A stretch of DNA of 64,000 nt from the NCBI GenBank assembly GCA_013215945.1, contig JABSOM010000002.1:1-64000 (forward strand), read 5' to 3'. Positions 28,189-37,689 of this stretch are shown piece after piece. The first letter of the stretch is position 1, and each line of letters begins with the position of its first letter. The notes under the pieces are model-generated. The model was not told the DNA's origin. It ran no database searches and saw only the letters and a list, made by a program, of their open reading frames with translations. This DNA comes from Campylobacteraceae bacterium (GTDB taxonomy: Bacteria; Campylobacterota; Campylobacteria; Campylobacterales; Arcobacteraceae). A program made the position numbers and the translations under genes.

Positions 28189-30255
28189 TTATTTTTTTAT
28201 TTTATTTTTTTCAAGTAAAAGCATAAAATCCTCTTTATTTAAGGGTTTTGAATAATAATAACCTTGATAATACTTACAATTGTATTTTTGTAAAAAATCT
28301 TTTTGCGCTTGTGTTTCCACACCTTCTGCTACTGTTTTTAAATTCAAACTGTTTGCCATTGCAATAATTGCTTTTATAAGCGCTTTATTTTCTTCTTTTT
28401 TATCCAAATCATGAATAAAAGAACGGTCAATTTTTAATTTACTAATAGGAAACTTTTTTAAATAACTCAAAGATGAATAACCAGTACCAAAATCATCAAT
28501 AGATAAATCAATACCCATTTTTCTAATTTTATTCAGTTGTTTTAATGTTTTTTTATCATCATTAACCAATAAACCTTCTGTAATTTCAAGTATTAAACGT
28601 TCTGCTTTTAAGTTACTTTCTTCTAAAGCTTCTTTAACTAAAAGAGCTGTATCTACTAGTTGAAATTGTCTGCTTGACATATTTACAGCAACTTTAGGTG
28701 CATCTATAAAAAGATTTTCCCATAAAGCTGCTTCTTTACAAGCTGTTTTTAAAGCCCATTCTCCAATTTCTACAATTAAACCAATTTCTTCGGCTAAAGA
28801 AATAAAATCACCAGGTGGGATATACCCTTTTATAGGATCTTTCCATCTAATTAAAGCCTCCGCACTTGTAATTTCATTAGTATTTATATCAACAATAGCT
28901 TGATAATGAATGTCAAATTCCTCTTTTTCCAAGGCTTTGTGTAAACCTGTTTCTAATTCTCTTCTGTGTTGAATTTCTAAATCCATAACATTGGTAAAAA
29001 ATTGAAAATTATTTCGTCCTTTTTGTTTGGCTTTATACATGGCTGTATCTGCTTTTCTTAGCAGTGTTTCTGTATCTTGCCCATCTTCTGGAAAAAAAGT
29101 AACGCCAATACTTGCAGAAATAAAAGCTTCATGACCCTCTAAATTAAAGGGTTTTACCAAACTCTCCAGAATTCTTTGAACAACAATTTCAATTTCTTGC
29201 TCTTTTTTTACATCGGGTAAAATAATTGCAAACTCATCTCCCCCTAAACGAGAAGCCGTATCACTTTCTCTTAAAATATACAGCAACCTTGCAGCTACTT
29301 CTTTTAAGAGTGAATCTCCCACACTGTGTCCAAACGTATCATTGACATATTTAAATCTATCCAAATCAATAAAAATCAAAGCAACTTTATTGTTTTCTCT
29401 TTTTGCCCTAATTAACGCTTGGGAAAAACGTTCCAAAAGAAGATTTCTGTTTGCTAATTGGGTTAAAAAATCGTAGTTTGCTTGGTTCTGAACCAAAGCA
29501 GATATCTTTTTTGCTTCTTCATAGGATTTTCTTAGTTTATTTTCAACAAGATATCTTTCTTCTATTTCTTTTTGTAAGTTTAAATTACTTTTTAGTAGTT
29601 TTTTAGTACGAGAATTTACACGCTTTTCTAAAGTGATTTGTAAATTACTTAAGTTTTTGTTATTGCGGTACAAAGAATATATAATAAACAAACAAAAAAG
29701 CAAAGTCATCATATTAATAATGATAGAATTTTTAAAAGATGAAAAAGTAAATGCTTTTTCGTTTTTCCAAATCAGACGTTTGTCAAACTCTTTTCCTAAT
29801 CTAAACGCATGTACATCATGTGTCATTTTTTTTAAGAGTTCTTTTACTTCAAAAATGACTTTTTTATTTACTGTTTTTCTATTAACATAAAGATCTTCAT
29901 CTATTTTTGCCATATTTTTTTTTAAAGAAGATAAATCAAAAGCTTTGTTTTCAATTTCTTTGTTCAAACCTCCAATATATAAACCCTCAACGCGTGACCA
30001 TAAAATATTAAACCACTTGTCAAAACTTTCCCATTCTTCGTTTTTTTGGTAGTATACTTCTGTAATTGCTAAATTAATTTGTCTTAATTCATATTCATAT
30101 TGTGTCATATAAAACAACATATGATAGGTAGTTTCTTTTTTTGATTGATAAGCAGCTTGATTGAAAATCATTACAGAACTTAACAAACTTAATAAAAAAA
30201 CGCCCAATAATATAGCAATAAAAAAAAGAGGTTTTCTGTCTCTTTTTTTAGTCAT
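28189..30255 (-). CDS. Membrane GGDEF/EAL cyclic-di-GMP enzyme
   Basis: A 688-residue protein. Residues 10-32 and about 175-195 are membrane helices around a helical periplasmic loop. A coiled coil leads to a GGDEF domain with an intact RLGGDEFAI motif and an RESD product-inhibition site five residues before it. An EAL domain follows with AEALIRW and DDFGTGYSSL. Both catalytic signatures look complete, so it could make or degrade cyclic-di-GMP. Its ATG overlaps the end of the periplasmic molybdopterin-fold gene by 8 bp, which suggests that protein feeds it a signal. Confidence 0.91.
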   Translation of the reverse strand: MTKKRDRKPLFFIAILLGVFLLSLLSSVMIFNQAAYQSKKETTYHMLFYMTQYEYELRQINLAITEVYYQKNEEWESFDKWFNILWSRVEGLYIGGLNKEIENKAFDLSSLKKNMAKIDEDLYVNRKTVNKKVIFEVKELLKKMTHDVHAFRLGKEFDKRLIWKNEKAFTFSSFKNSIIINMMTLLFCLFIIYSLYRNNKNLSNLQITLEKRVNSRTKKLLKSNLNLQKEIEERYLVENKLRKSYEEAKKISALVQNQANYDFLTQLANRNLLLERFSQALIRAKRENNKVALIFIDLDRFKYVNDTFGHSVGDSLLKEVAARLLYILRESDTASRLGGDEFAIILPDVKKEQEIEIVVQRILESLVKPFNLEGHEAFISASIGVTFFPEDGQDTETLLRKADTAMYKAKQKGRNNFQFFTNVMDLEIQHRRELETGLHKALEKEEFDIHYQAIVDINTNEITSAEALIRWKDPIKGYIPPGDFISLAEEIGLIVEIGEWALKTACKEAALWENLFIDAPKVAVNMSSRQFQLVDTALLVKEALEESNLKAERLILEITEGLLVNDDKKTLKQLNKIRKMGIDLSIDDFGTGYSSLSYLKKFPISKLKIDRSFIHDLDKKEENKALIKAIIAMANSLNLKTVAEGVETQAQKDFLQKYNCKYYQGYYYSKPLNKEDFMLLLEKNKIKK

Positions 30256-30718
30256 TAATATTTGCTTTTGTCATTTGCCAAATTGCACGAGAATAATATG
30301 TTTTTTGATCCAATTCTGTGTTTTCTCCCCAAGGGTACATCAACCATAAAGGACCTTTTGTTCTTACTGTTAGTTCTTTATTGTTTACATGGCTTGCAAT
30401 AATTACGTCGTAGTTATAAAAATCTTTTGTAGGAATAGTAATTTTATAGTCATTGTAAGCACTTGCTACAAACTTTTTCCCTTTTAGTTTGTATTTATCT
30501 AAGATATCTCTTAATAAAGGACCTGTAAAAGAGGTTTGTCCTTTTGTCCAGAATGTTACTTGTTTAATAGTTATTTGATTAAATCTTTCTAAGTCTTTTC
30601 TTGTTAAGTGAATTGTTTTTTCGCCGCTGGTTAATGTCAATAAAACTTCTTTTTCATTTGCTAAAGAGTTTGAACTTAAGATAAATAAAGAGAATAATAC
30701 TAAAAAAATAGATTTCAT
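30248..30718 (-). CDS. Periplasmic molybdopterin-binding-fold protein
   Basis: A 156-residue secreted protein. The start is ATG 30718 behind AAAGG, giving a normal signal peptide (MKSIFLVLFSLFILSSNSLA-NE). The mature part has the small beta-rich fold related to the sulfite-oxidase molybdopterin domain (TFWTKGQTSFTGPLLRDIL, PLWLMYPWGEN). It lacks the cysteine that ligates molybdenum in full enzymes, so a sensory or accessory role is likely. It is translationally coupled to the GGDEF/EAL gene. Confidence 0.74.
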   Translation of the reverse strand: MKSIFLVLFSLFILSSNSLANEKEVLLTLTSGEKTIHLTRKDLERFNQITIKQVTFWTKGQTSFTGPLLRDILDKYKLKGKKFVASAYNDYKITIPTKDFYNYDVIIASHVNNKELTVRTKGPLWLMYPWGENTELDQKTYYSRAIWQMTKANIND

Positions 30719-30903
30719 TTTTAACCTTTTGATTTTAAATAAGAATAACATAAATTTACTTATATTTTATGGGAAAACAGCGAATAAAAGTAAATAAATA
30801 ATAAATTAATAAATTTTTTTATAAGAATTTTTTTTCTTCGGATAGAGGAAAATAAATTTATTAGCTATACTTTCAAAATACAAAAAAATAAGGCATAGCA
30901 ACA

Positions 30904-31752
30904 ATGGCAGAAAAATTTAAAGTAGAAAAAAATACCAAACTTCTGGACTTTTTATTTTCAAAACTGCAGTCTTGGCCTAAAAAAAGAGTAAAACAACGTT
31001 TGCAAAATGCAAGTGTAAGAGTTAATGAGATTATGCAAAATAAACATGATTTTGCTTTAAAAACAGATGATATTGTAGAAATTGGCGTAATTAGTAAAAC
31101 ATCCTCTTCTTTTGCAAGTGTTGAAATTATTTACCAAGACAAAGATATTGTTCTTATTAATAAACCTTCTGGACTGTTAAGTGTTTCAAGTGCTAGTGAG
31201 AACAAAGAACATGCTTTAGCAATATTGCGAAGACAATTAAGTCGTGGAAATAATAAAATTGCTTTGTGGCCAGTACACAGATTAGACCGTGATACCTCAG
31301 GTCTTCTTTTATTTGCTACTTCAAAAGAAGGGCGAGAACAAATAATGAGCAAATGGCCTTTAAGTACTAAAACATACTTAACCATAGTACATGGCATCTT
31401 AAAAGTAAAAAAATCTACAATTAACGAACCTTTACGTTTGGATGAAAAAATTTATAAAATGCATGTAGGTGCACATAAAGATGCAAAAGAAGCGATTACT
31501 CATTATGAAGTACTAAAAGAGAAAAATAAAAGATCTTTATTAAAAGTGAATTTAGAAACTGGACGACAGCATCAAATACGAGCACATATGGCATATTTGG
31601 GCCACAGTGTTATTGGTGATGAACGTTATGGAAAAAAAGGACCACGTATGGCTTTACATGCTTGTGAACTTTCTTTTTATCATCCAAAAGATGATAAAAA
31701 AATAAGCTTTAAACAAGAAGCACCAAAAGACTTCTACGATTTATTATCCTAA
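30904..31752 (+). CDS. RluA/RluD family RNA pseudouridine synthase
   Basis: A 282-residue enzyme with a short S4 RNA-binding domain (residues about 14-65, KKRVKQRLQNASVRVN) and a pseudouridine synthase domain. Its HRLDRDTSGLLLFA motif holds the catalytic aspartate; LETGRQHQIRAHMAYLGH closes the active site. It modifies uridines in rRNA or tRNA. The exact target (RluA, C or D type) cannot be fixed from the sequence. Confidence 0.9.
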   Translation: MAEKFKVEKNTKLLDFLFSKLQSWPKKRVKQRLQNASVRVNEIMQNKHDFALKTDDIVEIGVISKTSSSFASVEIIYQDKDIVLINKPSGLLSVSSASENKEHALAILRRQLSRGNNKIALWPVHRLDRDTSGLLLFATSKEGREQIMSKWPLSTKTYLTIVHGILKVKKSTINEPLRLDEKIYKMHVGAHKDAKEAITHYEVLKEKNKRSLLKVNLETGRQHQIRAHMAYLGHSVIGDERYGKKGPRMALHACELSFYHPKDDKKISFKQEAPKDFYDLLS

Positions 31753-31755
31753 GAT

Positions 31756-31776
31756 ATAAAACGTAGAAGGTTTTAT
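31756..31776. terminator. Stem-loop between convergent genes
   Basis: ATAAAAC (31756-31762) pairs with GTTTTAT (31770-31776), 7-nt loop, followed by TTTAT. It fills the 25-bp gap between the pseudouridine synthase and glycosyltransferase genes. Confidence 0.5.
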
Positions 31777-31777
31777 T

Positions 31778-32890
31778 TTATAAGATATTAAGTTGGTGAG
31801 CTAATTCATCTGCAATGCGTTTATAGTTTCTTACAGCAAGAAGTCTTTCTTGTCCTTGTAATCCTACTTGTGAAACTTCATCTTTGGATAATGAAATAAT
31901 ATATTCAAGTTTGTTTGTTATCTCTTCTTTTGTAAAATCACACATCCAAGCACTTGAATCGGCATCAAAAATAGAAGCATTGTTTGCATTATTAGTCATT
32001 AAACATGGAATGGCTGAAGCATAATAATCAAGGACCTTCATAGGTGTTGAGCTGTTAAACAAAGTAATACTTGGCAGTATTGCTAAACCTATATCTGCTT
32101 TTGCTATGAGCTCTAAAAGTTCATGTTTCGTATTTGCATTGTGGATTTCTATTGAATCTTCCAGGTTTGGGTACTTAGAAATCATTTCTTTTAAATATTT
32201 AGGATCTTTAGTTGAAATCATTAATTTAAATTTGCTTGTATCTATTTTTGAAAAAGCTTCTAAAACGGTTTCAAATTCTCTTAATTTATCCAACGTTCCT
32301 GCGTAAAAGAAGCGTTTTTCTTCCCCTTCATGTTGAATATTTGGATATAAAACTTCTGGATCAATTGCGGAGGGAATAACAAAGGTTCTTGTTTTAACGT
32401 TTTGTAAATAATCATCTCTCATTTGTCTTGAGGTTGGCAGAAAAATATCACATTCATTTATTAAAGAAGCTTCTGTAAAGGTTTTGATTTTATTTGAAAT
32501 TACATCAAAAAAACTTTTTTTGTTGTTTGCTTCATCTTTTTGCAATTTTGCAATACGTTTTGGAAAAGAGAGTCTAAAGCCCAGTTTAAAATTGTATATA
32601 TGTTTGATTTTTAATACTTCTTTTAAAATAGAAGTATGATTTCGTACAAGAACAAAAGAATAATCATTTAAAGAGATGTCATTTTTAGCCAATTCGCTTA
32701 TAATTTCATTTTTGTATTTTAAAGGCATAATAAATTGATTTCCATTTTTTATAGAAAATTCATAGTTTGTTTTAGAAAAATAAACAATATGTACAATAAA
32801 GTGTTTATTTAGGTATTTCTCAAATAAGGGTCCTATAAAAGTATTTTCGCTGTTTTCATTTTGATCTGTTAAGTATAAAAATTTATCCAT
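31778..32890 (-). CDS. Glycosyltransferase, GT4-like
   Basis: A 370-residue cytoplasmic enzyme with a GT-B fold. The C-terminal half has RFFYAGTLDKLREFETVLEAF (start of the nucleotide-sugar domain), ADIGLAILP and STPMKVLDYYASAIP, the usual region contacting the donor sugar. No membrane segment is present. It may act on lipopolysaccharide or capsule, but no sugar-biosynthesis genes are adjacent. AAGGAAATACA precedes the ATG. Confidence 0.82.
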   Translation of the reverse strand: MDKFLYLTDQNENSENTFIGPLFEKYLNKHFIVHIVYFSKTNYEFSIKNGNQFIMPLKYKNEIISELAKNDISLNDYSFVLVRNHTSILKEVLKIKHIYNFKLGFRLSFPKRIAKLQKDEANNKKSFFDVISNKIKTFTEASLINECDIFLPTSRQMRDDYLQNVKTRTFVIPSAIDPEVLYPNIQHEGEEKRFFYAGTLDKLREFETVLEAFSKIDTSKFKLMISTKDPKYLKEMISKYPNLEDSIEIHNANTKHELLELIAKADIGLAILPSITLFNSSTPMKVLDYYASAIPCLMTNNANNASIFDADSSAWMCDFTKEEITNKLEYIISLSKDEVSQVGLQGQERLLAVRNYKRIADELAHQLNIL

Positions 32891-33214
32891 TGTATTTCCT
32901 TAATTAAAATATGAAAAAGTTTAGCATAAAAATAGGGCAAATAAACAACATTTTAATTGTGTCATTATTGCTTTTATTCAAATAAAATTATTTACTTAGC
33001 TATAGCCCTTGTTATAGTTATCATATGTTTATTAAAGCAGCTTAATTAGTCTAGGTAAATAAATTTTTTAGCTATTTTATGGGATTTGTAATGATAATTG
33101 TTTATAAAATATTTACTGCCAAATTTATCTCTAAAAAGTTATTAATAATTTCGTTTTTTTACAATAAAGTGTTTATTTCTTGCTATACTGTGATATAAAA
33201 TTTAAGGAATATAA
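32891..33214. other. Intergenic region with promoter of the RidA gene
   Basis: 324 bp without a recognised gene. Near the right end a GCTATACT box, about 35 bp before the RidA start, resembles the -10 hexamer of a vegetative promoter. Nothing else stands out. Confidence 0.45.
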
Positions 33215-33565
33215 ATGATAAAAAGAGACTTAGTAGATAAAAGAATGAGTCGTATCGTAATTCATGGAGATACAGTATATTTCGCAGGAATCGTTTCAGA
33301 TGATAAAACCTTAGATATTACAGGACAAAGTAAAAGAGTATTAGAAATGGCAGAAGAAAGATTTGCACTTGCTGGCATTTCAAAACATGATATTTTAAGA
33401 GCAGAAGTTTTTGTAAAAGATATATACAGTGATTTTAAAGCGTTTAATGTGATTTGGGATGAATGGGTTTCAAAAGATACTCCTCCAGCTCGTGCTTGTG
33501 TAGAAGCGAATATGGCCAGTCCTACCACCTTGTTAGAAATCATTTTTACTGCTTCAAAAGCGTAA
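33215..33565 (+). CDS. RidA family protein
   Basis: A 116-residue soluble protein of the RidA/YjgF/Rid family, a trimeric enamine/imine deaminase fold. The sequence has VYFAGIVSDD early, AEVFVKDI in the middle and PARACVEANMASPTTLLEI at the C-terminus, with the conserved arginine (PARA) that binds the substrate carboxylate and the glutamate two positions on. AAGGAATATAA precedes the ATG. Canonical RidA members keep this arginine; the subfamily is uncertain because the length and last strand differ slightly. Confidence 0.86.
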   Translation: MIKRDLVDKRMSRIVIHGDTVYFAGIVSDDKTLDITGQSKRVLEMAEERFALAGISKHDILRAEVFVKDIYSDFKAFNVIWDEWVSKDTPPARACVEANMASPTTLLEIIFTASKA

Positions 33566-33658
33566 GAGAAGAAAGTATTTTTTAGATATAAAAATTTTGT
33601 GTTTTGTATGCTTTTAAATATTAGCTACAAAATAGTTTAAATAAAAAAGGAAATGAAT

Positions 33659-34222
33659 ATGAAACTATTAGTACTTGTTTTTTTTGTATTCTTTTTTGTT
33701 TCTTGTTCTTCAAAATACAGCGTAGATAAAAAATATAAAAACATTTCAAGTCCCCAAAACTATGAAATAAAAAAATTAGAGCATGATTTACTTTCTTTAT
33801 CTTCAACTATCAATAAAAAAGAAGCCAAAATACTCTCACGCATACTCATACTACATTCTTTAGAACTTGCCAATTCTTATAATATAACAGGCAGTGCTTG
33901 GATGCATAATTCTTTGATTAACTTAGGGCTTAAAGAGCGCGGTTTTTGTTATGATTATACGCAAGATTTGGTTAAAAAAATTAAAAAATATAATTTTAAA
34001 ACATTTAAATTTTATTGGGCGGTTCATAAAAAAGGGGAGTATTTTGAGCACAATGCTTTGGTGGTAAGCTCCGTTTATCAGAATTTTTTAGGCGGTTTGA
34101 TTTTAGATGCATGGAGAAATTCTGGGGAGTTATTTTATTTAAAAGTACTAAAAGATGAAGCATATTCTTGGAGTGAAAACAAAAACAAAACTTCTTTTTA
34201 TTTTAAAGAAAAAGAAGAGTAA
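33659..34222 (+). CDS. Lipoprotein with a possible cysteine-hydrolase triad
   Basis: A 187-residue lipoprotein; the start at 33659 gives AAGGAA the better spacing than the ATG two codons earlier. The signal peptide ends in the lipobox FVSC with Cys16 as the lipid anchor. The mature part has Cys97 (ERGFCYDY), His131 (YFEHNALVV) and Asp150 (LILDAWRN), spaced and placed like the triad of papain-fold or transglutaminase-like proteins. I know no assigned family for it. Enzymatic activity is inference only. Confidence 0.7.
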   Translation: MKLLVLVFFVFFFVSCSSKYSVDKKYKNISSPQNYEIKKLEHDLLSLSSTINKKEAKILSRILILHSLELANSYNITGSAWMHNSLINLGLKERGFCYDYTQDLVKKIKKYNFKTFKFYWAVHKKGEYFEHNALVVSSVYQNFLGGLILDAWRNSGELFYLKVLKDEAYSWSENKNKTSFYFKEKEE

Positions 34223-34255
34223 AATTTTACAAAGAAAATCTTTTAATTATTATGG

Positions 34256-34261
34256 TATAAT
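34256..34261 (+). promoter_or_regulatory. Promoter -10 box of the DEAD-box helicase gene
   Basis: A TATAAT hexamer preceded by GG lies 125 bp before the helicase ATG, implying a leader of about 115 nt. The leader holds a 6-bp hairpin, AAATGC-AGAA-GCATTT (34337-34352). Long structured leaders are common for cold-induced helicase mRNAs. Confidence 0.5.
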
Positions 34262-34385
34262 GCGCTTTTTTCAAGATGATTTAAACAAAGAGTTTAACGT
34301 AAGTCTTGTAAACATCCAAACAAATTATTAATCCCTAAATGCAGAAGCATTTATATTATTACAGACAAAAAATAAAAGGTAGTTA

Positions 34386-36116
34386 ATGTTATTTACACAA
34401 CTTGGTTTATGTGAACCAATTTTAAAAGCAATAGAAGATCAGGGATATACAAGTCCTACTCCAATTCAGGCTCAAGCCATTCCTATTGTATTACAAAGAA
34501 AAGATGTTCTAGCGGGAGCACAAACAGGTACTGGTAAAACAGCTGGTTTTACTCTTCCCTTATTAGAATTATTAAATCAGAACCCAACAAAAGGTAAGCC
34601 TAAAGTAAGAGCACTTATTTTAACGCCTACTAGAGAATTAGCAGCACAAGTTGCTGAGAGTATTGAAACGTATGGAAAATATCTTTCTTTTAAATCTTGC
34701 GTTATTTTTGGTGGAGTTGGAATCAACCCTCAAAAAGCAATCTTAAAAAAAGGTGTTGATATCGTAACGGCAACACCAGGAAGATTATTGGATTTAATGT
34801 CTCAAGGAAGTATTAACTTAAGTGATATTGAGTGTTTAATTCTTGATGAAGCAGACAGAATGTTAGACATGGGTTTTATTCACGATATTAAAAGAATATT
34901 AAAAGTATTACCAAAAGACAAACAAACACTTCTTTTCTCTGCTACATTTTCAGATGAAATTAAAAAATTATCAGATGGTTTATTACACCAACCAGAATTA
35001 ATTGAAGTTGCAAGAAGAAATACTTCTTCTGAGCAAATCAAACAAATTATTCATTATGTAGATAAAGATACAAAAAAAGCTTTATTAACCCACTTGATTC
35101 ATGAAGAAAAATGGACACAAGTACTTGTATTTACACGTACTAAACATGGAGCTAATAAATTAAGTGAGCATTTAAACAAGAACTTTATACTTTCAGCTGC
35201 CATTCATGGAAATAAATCTCAAGGTGCAAGAACAAAAGCTTTGGCAGATTTTAAAGCAGGTAAAATCAAGGTTTTAGTAGCAACAGATATTGCAGCACGT
35301 GGAATTGATATTGATTTACTTCCTCATGTTGTAAACTTTGAATTACCAAATGTTCCAGAAGATTATGTACATAGAATTGGAAGAACAGGACGAGCTGGAA
35401 ACAATGGTGTTGCTATGTCTTTAGTATGTGGTGAAGAAATGCAAATGCTTGAAGACATAGAAACTTTAATTAAAAAAGATGTTGAAGTAATAGAAATTGA
35501 TGATTTTACTTCTGTTCAAAAGAAAGTTAGCCCTCCTAAACAAGGTGGTAATCGAGGAAACCAAAGAGGAAACTCTAAACCTCGTAATGATAGAGGAGGA
35601 CGTACTAACGCTGATCGAAAACATTCTCGTAATGAAAATGGAAGTTCAAGAAAAGAAGAACATTCAAACTCAGGGGATTCAAGAAACAGAAATGACGGAC
35701 GTTCAAGAAACAACGATTCACGTGCTAACTCAAATGATTCAAGAAACAGAAATGATGGACGTTCAAGAAACAATGACTCACGAGCAAGCTCAACTGATTC
35801 AAGAAGCAGAAATGAAGGGCGTTCAAGAAACGCTGATTCACGTGCTAACTCAAATGATTCAAGAAGCAGAACTGACGGACGTCCAAGAAACAATGATTCA
35901 AGAGCTAACTCAAATGATTCAAGAAACAGAAACGATGGACGTTCAAGAAACAACGATTCACGTGCTAACTCAAATGATTCAAGAAACAGAAGTGATGGAC
36001 GTTCAAAAAACAATGATTCACGATCAAAATCATCTTTTTCATCTTCTACTTCTTCTTCAAAAGACAATAAACCTTCTTCTAAACCAAGCGCAAAAAGAAG
36101 ACCAGCTAATTATTAG
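34386..36116 (+). CDS. DEAD-box RNA helicase with repeat-rich tail
   Basis: A 576-residue RhlE/DeaD-type helicase. The core (residues 1-365) has the Q motif ([11 protein letters not shown]), motif [19 protein letters not shown] ([11 protein letters not shown]), SAT, and motif [12 protein letters not shown]. Residues about 375-560 are a highly polar Arg/Asn/Ser/Asp tail made of six 20-residue repeats of the type [20 protein letters not shown]. Such tails give loose RNA binding and can favour condensates. Function: ATP-driven remodelling of RNA in ribosome assembly or decay. Confidence 0.93.
   Translation: MLFTQLGLCEPILKAIEDQGYTSPTPIQAQAIPIVLQRKDVLAGAQTGTGKTAGFTLPLLELLNQNPTKGKPKVRALILTPTRELAAQVAESIETYGKYLSFKSCVIFGGVGINPQKAILKKGVDIVTATPGRLLDLMSQGSINLSDIECLILDEADRMLDMGFIHDIKRILKVLPKDKQTLLFSATFSDEIKKLSDGLLHQPELIEVARRNTSSEQIKQIIHYVDKDTKKALLTHLIHEEKWTQVLVFTRTKHGANKLSEHLNKNFILSAAIHGNKSQGARTKALADFKAGKIKVLVATDIAARGIDIDLLPHVVNFELPNVPEDYVHRIGRTGRAGNNGVAMSLVCGEEMQMLEDIETLIKKDVEVIEIDDFTSVQKKVSPPKQGGNRGNQRGNSKPRNDRGGRTNADRKHSRNENGSSRKEEHSNSGDSRNRNDGRSRNNDSRANSNDSRNRNDGRSRNNDSRASSTDSRSRNEGRSRNADSRANSNDSRSRTDGRPRNNDSRANSNDSRNRNDGRSRNNDSRANSNDSRNRSDGRSKNNDSRSKSSFSSSTSSSKDNKPSSKPSAKRRPANY
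35676..36035 (+). repeat. Six tandem 60-bp repeats in the helicase gene
   Basis: Units begin with GATTC at 35676, 35736, 35796, 35856, 35916 and 35976, each 60 bp long, differing by a few substitutions and more divergent at the last. They encode 20-residue Arg/Asn/Ser/Asp units, so a change of copy number keeps the frame. Confidence 0.88.
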
Positions 36117-36127
36117 TTCATAAAAGT

Positions 36128-36147
36128 AGAAAAGCAATGGCTTTTCT
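36128..36147 (+). terminator. Intrinsic terminator of the helicase gene
   Basis: AGAAAAGC-AATG-GCTTTTCT is followed by TCTTTTT, 12 bp after the helicase stop: a standard stem-loop plus U-tract. Confidence 0.85.
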
Positions 36148-36226
36148 TCTTTTTACTCTTTTTCTATAACAAATCCACTTTTAAATAATATAATGTTTGA
36201 TATAATCTTCAGTATCAAGGATTCAA

Positions 36227-36988
36227 ATGAAATACTATAAAAATATAATCTTAACTTTTCTACTTGCGTTTATAATACTTGGATGTTCAAGTAAAACGCC
36301 TTATACCAACAGATCACAAATGATTTTCATGTCTGTCTCAGAAGAACTTTCTTTGGGCGAAAAAAGCTATAAAGAAACACTTAAAAAATCAAAAGTAATT
36401 GTCAATACAAAAGAATCACGAAAAATAAAAGAAATTGGAAAAAAAATAGCCAAAATCGCCAATCGACCTGATTTTAAATGGGAATTTAATTTAGTAGAAA
36501 ACAAAGCAATGAATGCTTTTTGTTTACCAGGTGGAAAAGTAGTGATTTATACAGGAATTTTAAAAGCGGCTAAAAATGATGATCAACTAGCAACGGTTAT
36601 GTCTCATGAAATAGCTCATGCGCTTGCACGGCATGGGGCTGAACGTATGACTTCTTCAATGCTGCAAAAAGGTTTGTTAGTTATAGGAAATGTTGTAATA
36701 GCATCACAAGCACCTGAATATACGAATACTTTTAATCAAGCTTACGGTATTGGAAGTCAATTTGGTGTTATGTTGCCTTATGGAAGAATGCAAGAAAGTG
36801 AAGCCGATGAAATAGGTATTTATTTAATGGACAAAGCAGGTTATGATACAAAAGAAGCCTTAAAATTTTGGCAAAATATGAGCCTTGGAAAAAAAGAAAA
36901 AAATGAATTTTTCTCAACACATCCCAGTTCAAGTACCAGAATCAAAAAGATTAATGATGTTATTAGAAAAATAGAGAAAAAACAATAA
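36227..36988 (+). CDS. M48 family metalloprotease lipoprotein
   Basis: A 253-residue periplasm-facing lipoprotein (lipobox ILGC, Cys20). The M48 zinc motif HEIAH lies in VMSHEIAHALARHGAE, and the third zinc ligand is the glutamate in ESEADEIGIYLM. It resembles the LoiP/BepA-like outer-membrane proteases that handle misassembled envelope proteins, but it lacks the TPR domain of BepA. Its stop overlaps the next ATG (TAATG). Confidence 0.9.
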   Translation: MKYYKNIILTFLLAFIILGCSSKTPYTNRSQMIFMSVSEELSLGEKSYKETLKKSKVIVNTKESRKIKEIGKKIAKIANRPDFKWEFNLVENKAMNAFCLPGGKVVIYTGILKAAKNDDQLATVMSHEIAHALARHGAERMTSSMLQKGLLVIGNVVIASQAPEYTNTFNQAYGIGSQFGVMLPYGRMQESEADEIGIYLMDKAGYDTKEALKFWQNMSLGKKEKNEFFSTHPSSSTRIKKINDVIRKIEKKQ

Positions 36989-37344
36989 TGAAATATTTAT
37001 TGGCTCTTGTATTATTAAGTCCCGCGCTTTTTGCTTCTAAAGTTTTTGAACAAAATATTAAATATACCTGTTTGAATACCTATAATATAATACAAGGAAA
37101 AAGAATAACCCTTAGTTATGATGAAGCAATTAAAAAACCTTTAAAGATAATGTTGCACAAAAATAAACTTTATTCCAGCGCAGATGAAATTTATGAATTT
37201 AAAATGAAAAAGAATGAATTAATTTCTTATTCAAATGAAAAAACAATGCTTTTATTGGATAAAGATTTGGGTCTTGGTCTTGTTCCTAAAAAAGGAAGAG
37301 GGGCTTATCAATATTATTATCAGTGTGTAAAAACAAGAAAATGA
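36988..37344 (+). CDS. Small secreted protein of unknown function
   Basis: A 118-residue protein with a signal peptide (MKYLLALVLLSPALFA-SK). The mature part has two cysteines (KYTCLNTY and YYQCVK) at the two ends that could pair, and predicted beta strands. It overlaps the M48 protease gene by one base, so the two are translated together and may act together in the periplasm. No family recognised. Confidence 0.75.
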   Translation: MKYLLALVLLSPALFASKVFEQNIKYTCLNTYNIIQGKRITLSYDEAIKKPLKIMLHKNKLYSSADEIYEFKMKKNELISYSNEKTMLLLDKDLGLGLVPKKGRGAYQYYYQCVKTRK

Positions 37345-37477
37345 TGAAAGCTGAACCCTTGGCACTAAATTTAAAAAATAAAAGAACAAATACGCCCAAA
37401 CTAATCCAAGCTAAAGTAAAAACTTGATAAAACTCTACACACAAAATTATTTTACATCTTTTGTAGAATAAACTTAA

Positions 37478-37565
37478 AGACGGTTGGGAGAGCGGTTTAA
37501 TCCGCTAGCTTGGAAAGTTAGTGTTCTTCACGGAACCAGGGGTTCAAATCCCCTACCGTCTGCCA
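37478..37565 (+). tRNA. tRNA-Ser (anticodon GGA)
   Basis: An 88-nt tRNA with encoded CCA. The 7-bp acceptor stem pairs AGACGGT with ACCGTCT; the anticodon stem-loop has CTAGC, loop TTGGAAA and GTTAG; a long variable arm and the T-arm loop GTTCAAAT follow, and the discriminator is G as in serine tRNAs. The integrase gene begins 195 bp downstream, so its 3' end is the probable phage attachment site. Confidence 0.95.
37541..37565 (+). other. Probable attL core in the tRNA 3' end
   Basis: P4-type integrases recombine at the T-arm/acceptor 3' end of tRNA genes, here GGTTCAAATCCCCTACCGTC and the following bases. The second copy (attR) would lie beyond the right edge; I found no repeat of this core inside the window. 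Confidence 0.55.
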
Positions 37566-37689
37566 TTATACAATCAAAATCAATCAAAAACTTACATATA
37601 ACTCCCATAATTAGCCCTATACTAGGTTCTTAATAAAATAGCTTGTAAAAGTCAATATAGTCTAATAAAGATGAATTAAAGATTTTTAA

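Noticed and set aside
35676-36035. CRISPR array
   Set aside because: The repeats are contiguous and coding, with no unique spacers between them and no cas genes in the window.
35497-36123. Long alternative-frame reading frames, on both strands, across the helicase tail
   Set aside because: They are a by-product of the 60-bp repeats, which lack stops in several frames. They have no ribosome site, and their products are low-complexity.
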